Assembly (NCBI RefSeq): GCF_047675955.1
Contig: NC_132918.1
Coordinates: 91,565,106 to 91,629,105 of the forward strand
From: Chlorocebus sabaeus
Lineage: Eukaryota; Chordata; Mammalia; Primates; Cercopithecidae
Length of the DNA stretch: 64,000 nt
Direction of reading: 5' to 3'
Part shown: positions 56,621-64,000 of the stretch, in pieces
Layout of the letters: every line of letters starts with the position of its first letter
Position numbering within the stretch: position 1 is the stretch's first letter
Made by a program: the position numbers and the translations under genes
The notes under the pieces: model-generated
Told to the model about the DNA's origin: nothing
Databases searched by the model: none
Seen by the model: the letters and a program-made list of their open reading frames with translations, nothing else

Positions 56621-56705
56621 GACAATAGATAGATAGATAATAGATAGATAGATACATACATACATACATAGATAATAGATACATAGATACATAGACAGAT
56701 AGATT
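56533..56705 (+). repeat. Compound GATA/GACA/ATAC microsatellite
   Basis: Blocks of GATA, then GACA, then GATA with AATA breaks, then ATAC; ends at the T-head of an Alu. Confidence 0.98.
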
Positions 56706-57004
56706 TTTTTTTTTTTTTTTTTGAGAGGGAGTCTTGCCCTGTCACCCAGACTGGAGTGCGGCAGCATGATCTTGGCTCACTGCAACTTCGGCCTCCCGGG
56801 TTCAAGCAATTCTCCCACCTCAGCCTCCCCAGTAGCTGGGATTACAGGCACCCACCACCACGCCCAGCTGATTGTCGTATTTTTAGTAGAGACGGGGTTT
56901 TACCATGTTGACCAGGCTAGTCTCGAACTCCTGACCTCAAGTGATCCACCCACCTTGGCCTCCCAAAGTGCTAGGATTACAGGCGTGGGCCACTGTACCC
57001 CGCC
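56706..57004 (-). mobile_element. Alu, full length
   Basis: T-head joins the microsatellite directly. Confidence 0.93.
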
Positions 57005-57230
57005 CAGAGATTTTGATATCCTCAATAATCAATTGACTAGTCACTACCTGAACTTTTTCAATTCTTTTATTTTCTATGTAAGTTGAGCAATCATACATAT
57101 CTTTTATCAACTATATTTCTTGTTAATAAACTCTTTATGGCTCTAAGGAACTATTATTATTTCAGTATTCAAATTTAAAATTTTTTTGCCCAAGTAGATG
57201 TCTTTACAATTAATCTATTTTAAATTTCCA
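57005..57230. other. Intergenic AT-rich DNA
   Basis: No recognised feature. Confidence 0.4.
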
Positions 57231-57530
57231 GGGCTGAGCACAGTGGCTCATGCCTGTAATCCCAGCACTTTGGGAGGACGAGGTGGGCAGATCACTTGAG
57301 ACCAGGAGTTCAAGACCAGCCTGGCCAATATGGTGACACCCTGTCTCTTCTAAAAATACAAAAATTAGCCCGGCGTGGTGGCTCACGCCTGTAGTCCCAG
57401 CTACTTACGAGGCTGAGGTAGGACAATCGCTTGAACCCAGGAGGCAGAGTTTGCAATGAGCCAAGATCACGACACTGCACACCAGCCTGGGCTACAGGCA
57501 AGACTCTGTCTCAAAAAAAAAAAAAAAAAT
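57231..57530 (+). mobile_element. Alu, full length
   Basis: A-tail followed by a T-run. Confidence 0.92.
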
Positions 57531-57760
57531 TTTTTTTCAAAAGTTTAAAAATTATTTTCTAAAAAATGTTATTTCCCAGGGTCATGGCATCCTTGTTTAT
57601 GTTTATGAAACATCCTTCATCTCTACTATCCCACTGTGTATTTCCATTGTCTCTTCCCATCATTGTGGCCACTTCCCTCAAAGCTTATGTCTTCTGAGAC
57701 TAGTGGTTCATAACCCTGGTTGCAAATCAGATTCACCTTTGTTGATTTAAAAACTATCTA

Positions 57761-58078
57761 GGCCGGACACAGTGGCTTACTGCCTGTAATCCCAACACTT
57801 TGGGAGGCTGAGGCTGGTGGATCACTAGAGGTCAGGAGTTCGAGACCAGCCTGGCCAGCATGGTGAAACCCCATTGTCTCTACTAAAAGTAAAAAAATTA
57901 GCCAGGCATGGTGGCTGGCACCTGTAATCCCAGCTACTCAGGAGGTTGAGGGAGGAGAAATGCTTGAACCAGGAAGCGGAGGTTGCAGTGAGCCAAGATC
58001 ATCCACTGTGCTCCAGCCTGGGTGACAGAGCAAGACCCTGTCTCAAAAAAAAATTAATTTAAAAATAAAAATAAAATT
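57761..58078 (+). mobile_element. Alu, full length
   Basis: AAACTATCTA on both sides. Confidence 0.94.
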
Positions 58079-58159
58079 AAAACTATCTAGATGTTTGGAT
58101 CCTATCTGTCAAAAAACTGATTAAATACCAATTATAGAATAAGTTTACAGTATCGTTTA

Positions 58160-58680
58160 GCATGTTGCAAATCACCTTATCCTTCCAGAATACTAACAAA
58201 ATCTGTATGAAATATTTTTTAAAATGAAATCTGTGCACTTATCAGAATGGTTAATATAAAAAAATAGTCACAATACTAAATGCTGGTGAGTATGTGGAGA
58301 AACTGAGTCACTCCTACATTGATGGTGAGAATGCACAGTGGTACAGCTACTCTGGAAAACAGTTTGGCAGTTTCTTACAAAACTAACTATGCTACTACCG
58401 TATTACCCATATTATCCAGCAACTGTACTCCTGGGCATTTATTCCAGAAAAATATTGGACTCAGATATTTATAGCAGCTTTATTTGTGATAGCTCAAAAC
58501 TGGAATCAGCCCAGATTCCTTCCACAGGTAAATGGTTAAACAAATTATAGTACATCCATACTATGGAATACTACTCAGAATTAAAAGAATCAAACTATTG
58601 ATGTATGCAACAACCTGAACGTTCAGATAGATTTTTGAATTTATTGCCATGAATTTGTTTGTAATGTCAGCTTAGCTTTT
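58160..58680 (+). mobile_element. L1M ORF2-end fragment
   Basis: AATGCTGGTGAGTATGTGGA, GGAAAACAGTTTGGCAGTTT and CTATGGAATACTACTCAG are L1 ORF2 C-terminal landmarks. Confidence 0.8.
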
Positions 58681-58981
58681 GTTTTTTTTTTTTTTTTTTT
58701 GAGATGGAGTCTCACTGTGTCGCCCAGGCTGGAGTGCAGTGGCGTGATCTTGGCTCACTGCAAACTCTGCCTCCTGGGTTCAAGCGATTCTCCTGCCTTA
58801 GCCTCCTGAGTAGCTGGGATTACAGGTGCCTACCACCACACCTGGCTAATTCTTTGTATTTTTTGTAGAGACTGGGTTTCACTGTATTAGCCAGGATGGT
58901 ATCGATCTCCTGACCTCGTGATCTGCCCACCTCGTCCTCCCAAAGTGCTGGGATTATAGGCATGAGCCACTGCACCCAGTC
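58681..58981 (-). mobile_element. Alu, full length
   Basis: Complete, T-head on the left. Confidence 0.93.
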
Positions 58982-59127
58982 TATAATATACTCTTAGCTT
59001 TTTGTCATCTGTTTACATGTATAATGATGTCCCCTTCTTCAATCCTGTTATTGGTTATCTGTGACTTCTCTTAATTATTAATCTTGTTAGGAGTTTTTCA
59101 GTATCAATAACCTCTTCAAAGAACCAT

Positions 59128-59434
59128 CTAAAAATTATTTATTTATTTATTTAGAGAGATGGTCTCACCCAGTTGCCAGGGCTGAAGTACAGTGGCACAA
59201 TCATAGCTCGCTGCAGCCTCAAACTCCTGGGTTCAGGTGATCCTCCTACTTCAGCCTCTTGGGTAGCTGAGACTGCAGGTGCACACTGCCTCATCTGGCT
59301 AATTTTTAATTTTTTGTAGAGATGGGATCTCCCTATGTTGCCCAGACTGGTCTCAAACTCTTGGCCTCACGTGATCCTCCAACTTTAGCCTCCCAAAGCT
59401 CTGGGATTACAGGCTTGACCCACCAAGCCCTGCC
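59128..59434 (-). mobile_element. AluJ-like, full length
   Basis: Diverged; TTATTTATTTATTTAG head. Confidence 0.88.
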
Positions 59435-59615
59435 TAAATTTATTTTTTAATTACAAAAAATATATATTTATGGTACATAACATGATGTTTTGAAATATGT
59501 TTACATTGTGGAGTGGCCAAATCAAGCTTGCTAACATAGATAATATACATTATCTCACAAAAAAAGTCTGCTTTTTCAAAAAATTCAACCCTCAAGTGGA
59601 ACCAGAAAAGACATT

Positions 59616-59740
59616 TTATTTCTTTAGATATGCGGTCTTGGCATGTTGCCCATGCCAAGCTCAAGTGATCCTCCTGCCTCAGCCTCCCAAGTAGTTGATA
59701 CCACAGGCACACGCTACCATGCCCAGCTTCTTACCTTTTT
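59616..59740 (-). mobile_element. Alu fragment, old
   Basis: GCGGTCTTGGCATGTTGCCC to ACCATGCCCAGC; interrupted and diverged. Confidence 0.75.
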
Positions 59741-59766
59741 TTTTTTTTTTTTTTTTTTGGATGAAC

Positions 59767-60846
59767 TGTTGCGGGAAATCAGGGACCCTGAATGGAGGCA
59801 CCGACTGAAGCCACGGCGGAAGAACATAAATTGTGAAGATTTCATGGACATTTATTAGTTCCCCAAATGAATACTTTTATAATTTCTTATGCCTGTCTTT
59901 ACTGCAATCTCTCAACATAAATTGTGAAGATTTTTATGGACATTTATCACTTCCCCAATCAACACTGTTAAAATTTCCTATGCCTGTTTTTACTTTAATA
60001 TCTTAATCCCGTCATCTTCGTAAGCTGAGGATGTATGTTGCCTCAGGACCTGTGATGATTGTGTTAACTGCACAAATTGTTTGTAAAACATGTATGTTTG
60101 AACAATGTGAAATCTGGGCACCCTGAAAAATAACAGAATAACAGCAATTTTCAGGGAACAAGGGAGATAACCATAAGGTCTGACTGCCTGCGGGGCTGGG
60201 CAGAACAGAGTCATATTTTTCTTATTGCAGAAAACAAGTAGGTGAAATATCAGTGAATTCTTTTCCCAGTAAGGAATAACACTGGGAAGGGAATGCATTC
60301 CCAGGGGGAGCCATGGACGGCTGCTCTGGGGGTGTCTGCCTTATGTGGTTGAAGGTAAGGGATGAAATAATGCCCTAGTCTCCTGTGGTGTCCCCAGGCT
60401 TGCTAGGATTAGGAAATTCCAGCCTGGCGAATTCTAGTCAGACTGGTTCTCTGCTCTTGAACCCTGTTTCCTGTTAAGATGTTTATCAATGACAATGCAT
60501 GCCCAGCGGGACATGAAACCTCATCAGTAATTCTAATTTCACCCTGGCCTTGTGACCTTGCTCTGCCCTTCTGCCTTTGTGATATTTTATTGCCATTTGA
60601 AGCATGTGATCTCTGTGACCCACTCCCTATTCGTACTCCCCTCCCCTTTTGAAATCCCTAATAAAAACTTGCTGGTTTTGCAGCTCAGGTGGGTATTATG
60701 GAAACTGCCGACATGTGATGTCACCCCTGGAGGCCCAGCTGTAAAATTTCTCTCTCTTGTATTCCCTTTATTTCTCAGACCAGCCAACACTTACGGAAAA
60801 TAGAAAAGAACCTATGTTGAAATATTGGGAGCTGGTTCCCCCAGTA
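59767..60846 (+). mobile_element. Solo LTR, MER11/HML-8 (HERV-K group) type
   Basis: A 1,080-bp noncoding retroviral LTR beginning TGTTGCGGGAAATCAGGGAC and ending CCCCCAGTA, flanked by 6-bp ATGAAC duplications (59761-59766 and 60847-60852), as betaretrovirus-like integrations make. Contains CCCTAATAAAAACTTG as polyadenylation signal near the 3' end. No internal viral genes remain: the provirus has collapsed to one LTR. Length and ends agree best with the MER11 group; the name is from memory. Inserted into an L1 relic. Confidence 0.8.
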
Positions 60847-61182
60847 ATGAACACACTTAAGAACTATTCTCTTAGCAAATTCAAGTATACAATACAATAC
60901 AATTAACTATAATCACTGTGCTGTGTATTAGATCCCCAGAACTTATTCATGTTATATTGAAAGTTTGTACCCTTTGGCCAACATCTCCCATCTCCCTGGC
61001 CCCCTAACCAGCCCTGGCAACTAACATTCTACTCTGTCTCTGCTTCTGTAAGTTTCACTTTTTTCAATTCCTCATATAAGTGAGATCATGCAGTACTTGT
61101 CTTTCTATGCCTGACTTATTTCTCATAACATAATGTCCTCCAGGATCTTCCATCTTGTTGCAAATGACAGAATTTCCTTCTT

Positions 61183-61492
61183 TTTATTTATTTTTTATTT
61201 TTTATTTTTTGAGGCGGAGTTTCACTCTTGTTGCCCAGGCTGGAGTGCAATGGCACGATCTTGGCTCACCACAACCTCCGCCTCCCAGGTTCAAGCAATT
61301 CTCCTGCTTCAGCCTCCCTAGTAGCTGGGATTATAGGCATGTGCCACCAGGCCCAGCTAATTTTGTATTTTTAGTAGAGACGGGGTTTCTCCATGTTGGT
61401 CAGGCTGGTCTCGAACTCCTGACCTCAGGTGATCCACCCGCCTCAGCCTCCCAAAGTGCTGGGATTACAGGCGTGAGCCACTGCGCCCGGCC
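61183..61492 (-). mobile_element. Alu, full length
   Basis: AGAATTTCCTTCTTTTT on both sides is a 17-base target duplication. Confidence 0.95.
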
Positions 61493-61626
61493 CAGAATTT
61501 CCTTCTTTTTAAAGGCTGAATAGCATTCCATTGTGTAGATATACCACATTGCTTATTTACTTATTTTTTAATGTCATCCATGATGAGCATGTAGCACATT
61601 TTTTCGGCATATTGTTTTTCAAATTA

Positions 61627-61759
61627 ATTTTTTTAAATTTTGTAGAGATGAGGTCTCACTATGTTGCCTAGCCTGGTTTCAAACTCCTGGACACAAGTGA
61701 TCCTCCTGCCTCAGCCTTCCAAAATGCTAGGATTATAGGCATGAGCCACCATGCCTAGC
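61627..61759 (-). mobile_element. Alu monomer fragment
   Basis: Single arm; ATACCACATT occurs on both sides, in the L1 text before it and directly after it. Confidence 0.8.
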
Positions 61760-62021
61760 ATACCACATTTTAAAACTTCATTTGCTGGTGGCTCCTTCAG
61801 TTGATTCCTTATCTTGGCTATTATGAATAATGCTGCAATGAGTGTGGGAGTGCAGGTGTCCCTTTGACACAATGAGTTCATTTCCTCCAGATATACACCT
61901 AGTATATATCATTGCTGGATCATATGGCAGTCCTGTTTTTAATTTTTCCAGAAACCTCCATACTGTTTTTCATAATGGCCATCCTAATTTACATTCCCAT
62001 CAATAGTCCACAGGGGTCAAA

Positions 62022-62381
62022 GAACCAATATTTGCCTTTGATAATTCTATTATTTCTTTCTTTCTATTTCATTAATTCCTGCTCTCATCTTTATTATTTC
62101 CTTCATTCTAATATCTTTAGGTTTAATTTGCTCTTTTTCTAACACCATGAGATGAACACTTATCTCACTGATATGTTCAGCTTTTATTTTGCATGTATGC
62201 ATTTGAGACTAAAATTTCTTCTAAGTACAGTTTTAGCTACTTCCTTATTGTTTTATATGTCACATTTTCATTGTTTTTCAATGAAACATTTAAAATTTTC
62301 ATTGTATTTTCTTTTTTGAGACATGAATAATTTAGAAACATGGCAAAACACTTAAACTTTTTTCATGATGTTGGTAACAAG
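62022..62381 (-). mobile_element. L1M fragment, antisense
   Basis: CATTAATTCCTGCTCTCATC and AAGTACAGTTTTAGCTACTT are L1 text in reverse orientation. Confidence 0.65.
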
Positions 62382-62394
62382 AGAATAGAATGAA

Positions 62395-62456
62395 GCCTGT
62401 AATCCCAGCACTTTGGGAGGCTGAGGCAGGCAGATTACCTGAGGTCAGGAGTTCAA
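62395..62456 (+). mobile_element. Internal Alu sliver, 62 bp
   Basis: From AGCCTGTAATCCC to CAGGAGTTC; both Alu ends and any tail are missing. GAATAGAATGA before and GAATAGGATGA after resemble a target duplication. Confidence 0.88.
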
Positions 62457-62621
62457 GAATAGGATGAAATTCCCATTATTAATTCTATTCAACATTCTGT
62501 TGAAAGTGTAGACATTACAAGACAAGAAAAAGAAATGAAAGACATAAGAATTGGAAAGGAAGAACTAAAACTCTCATTCGCAGACAACATGATCGTGTTT
62601 GCAAAACATGAAAAGCATCTA

Positions 62622-62955
62622 CAGGGCGGATGTGGTGACTCATGCCTGTAATTCCAGCACTTTGGGAGGAAAAGGTGGGTGAATCACCTGAGGTCAGGAG
62701 TTTGAGACCAGCCTGTCCAACATGGTGAAACCCCGTCTCTACTAAAAATACAAAAATTAGTTGGGTGTGGTGGCATGCACCTGTAGTACCAGCTACTCAG
62801 GAGGCTGAGGCAGGAGAATCGCTTGAATCCAGGAGGTGGAGGTTGCAGTGAGCTGAGATCATGCCACTGCACTCCAGCCTGGGTGACAGAGCTAGACTCC
62901 ATCTCAAAAAAGAAAAAAAAGAAAAAAGAAAAAGATAAAGAAAGAAAAGAAAAGC
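62622..62955 (+). mobile_element. Alu, full length
   Basis: GAAAAGCATCTA on both sides; A/G-rich tail. Confidence 0.95.
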
Positions 62956-63567
62956 ATCTATAGATGAACTACTAAAGTGAAAAATACATTTAGTAAGGTT
63001 GCTGAATAAAAAGGTAAATGTAGAAAAAATGGTGGTATTTCTTTATAACAGCAATAAGAAAAAATTAAATACTACTTACGACAGCATCAAGAAACATCAA
63101 ATACCTAGTAATAAATCTAATGGAAAATATGCAAAAACTCTACAGAGGAAATTACAAAACATGACCAAGAAAAATTAAAGAGACCCTACATAGAGATATA
63201 TATCATATTCATGAATTAGAAGGCTAAATATTATGACGATGTCAATGTAATTCTACTCAATATCCCAGCTTGTAGTGTTCTAAAAATTAGCAAGCTTATT
63301 GAAAATTTTATATAAAAATGCAAATGGCTCAGAATACCCCAGATAATCTTGAAGAGCTTAGCTGGAGGACTCACACTGTATATTATTAAGACTTTTTAAT
63401 GAAGCCAAAATAATTAAGATTGAGTGTGGTTTGGGCACAAGAATTAATAAGCAGACCAATGGAACAGAGTAGAGGATAGAAATAGATGCTTACATGTATG
63501 GAAACTTGATTAATGACAAAAGTCCACTGCAGAGCAGTGAGGAAAGTCTTTATAATAAATGAGATTG

Positions 63568-63882
63568 GGCCGGGCGCGGTGGCTCACGCCTGTAATCCCA
63601 GCACTTTGGGAGGCCGAGACGGGCGGATCACGGGGTCAGGAGATCGAGACCATCCTGGCTAACCCATTGAAACCCCGTCTCTACTAAAAATACAAAAAAC
63701 TAGCCGGGCGAGGTGGCGGGCGCCTGTAGTCCCAGCTACTCGGGAGGCTGAGGCAGGAGAATGGCGGGAACCCGGGAGGCGGAGCTTGCAGTGAGCTGAG
63801 ATCCGGCCACTGCACTCCAGCCTGGGTGACAAAGCAAGACTCCATCTCAAATAAATAAATAAATAAATAAATAAATAAATAG
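63568..63882 (+). mobile_element. AluY, full length
   Basis: GATCCGGCCACTGCACTCC; nearly identical to consensus, hence recent. Confidence 0.95.
63849..63881 (+). repeat. (AAAT)n microsatellite
   Basis: Eight units in the tail of the last AluY. Confidence 0.97.
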
Positions 63883-64000
63883 GATTAAGTCAGTTGTATA
63901 TCCATATGGAGAAGAAAAGAATCTTGACCCTTTCTTCACATTAATCCAAAAATCTAAATCTTAGGCATATTACAGATATAAATGTAATAGGTAAAGTAGT

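Larger units (their letters stand above)
59435..62021 (+). mobile_element. L1M 3' region, split by LTR and Alus
   Basis: Pieces 59435-59580, 60847-61182, 61493-61626 and 61760-62021 follow one L1 3' text (TTTATGGTACATAACATGAT, CTTAAGAACTATTCTCTTAG, GGCTGAATAGCATTCCATTG, GGATCATATGGCAGTCC). Confidence 0.75.
62457..64000 (+). mobile_element. L1M ORF2 fragment, split by Alus, runs off window
   Basis: CTATTCAACATTCTGTTGAA, ATTCGCAGACAACATGATCG, CCAATGGAACAGAGTAGAGG and after the last Alu GAATCTTGACCCTTTCTTCA. Decayed reverse-transcriptase region. Confidence 0.85.

Noticed and set aside
56489..56805. Tyr-Leu-Ser-Ile repeat frames
   Set aside because: Translation of the GATA microsatellite.

Overview
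This is nuclear DNA of a catarrhine primate, almost certainly an Old World monkey. About a third of it is Alu, roughly 78 pieces. Many of the youngest (AluY-type) copies carry the right-arm variant GATCCGGCCACTGCACTCC, which I associate with cercopithecid AluY lineages; human-type copies usually read GATCGCGCC there. The rest is old L1, L2, MIR, DNA-transposon and LTR remnants around two single-copy genes.

The genes are FBXO45 (minus strand, three coding exons, 286 codons) and WDR53 (plus strand, two coding exons, 358 codons). They lie head to head on one CpG island at about 26.15-26.97 kb, which looks like a shared bidirectional promoter. In human they are neighbours on 3q29; this window is in the reverse orientation. 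All coding exons are intact, every splice site is GT-AG, and every intron falls between codons. FBXO45 is the F-box/SPRY subunit of an atypical ubiquitin ligase (SKP1 plus MYCBP2/PAM). WDR53 is a WD40 protein reported among DDB1-CUL4 substrate-receptor candidates. Both therefore relate to ubiquitin ligation, but nothing in the sequence shows that they act together.

Layout: 1-4.7 kb, intergenic DNA with Alus and an L2 relic. 4.7-9.28 kb, the probable long FBXO45 3'UTR. 9.28-26.5 kb, FBXO45 coding exons 3, 2 and 1 with two introns full of Alu, L1M and L2. 26.15-27.0 kb, CpG island. 27.0-41.5 kb, WDR53: a 7.2 kb first intron, coding exon 2, a 6.2 kb intron and coding exon 3, with a poly(A) signal almost touching the stop codon. 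41.5-64 kb, intergenic: a complete THE1/MST-type MaLR element on the minus strand (44.95-48.0 kb, CACTT duplications), L1M pieces, a GATA/GACA microsatellite, and a complete solo LTR of MER11/HML-8 type (59.77-60.85 kb, ATGAAC duplications).

I found no new multi-gene system. The unusual observations concern genome structure: a 483-bp copied patch inside one MaLR LTR with an 11-bp target duplication but no A-tail; a 32-nt A-tailed micro-insertion with a 13-nt target duplication; a local 150-bp duplication that includes half an Alu; several fused Alu composites; and a 10-nt direct repeat spanning both splice sites of WDR53's last intron. Repeat-family names come from memory of consensus sequences, not from a search.
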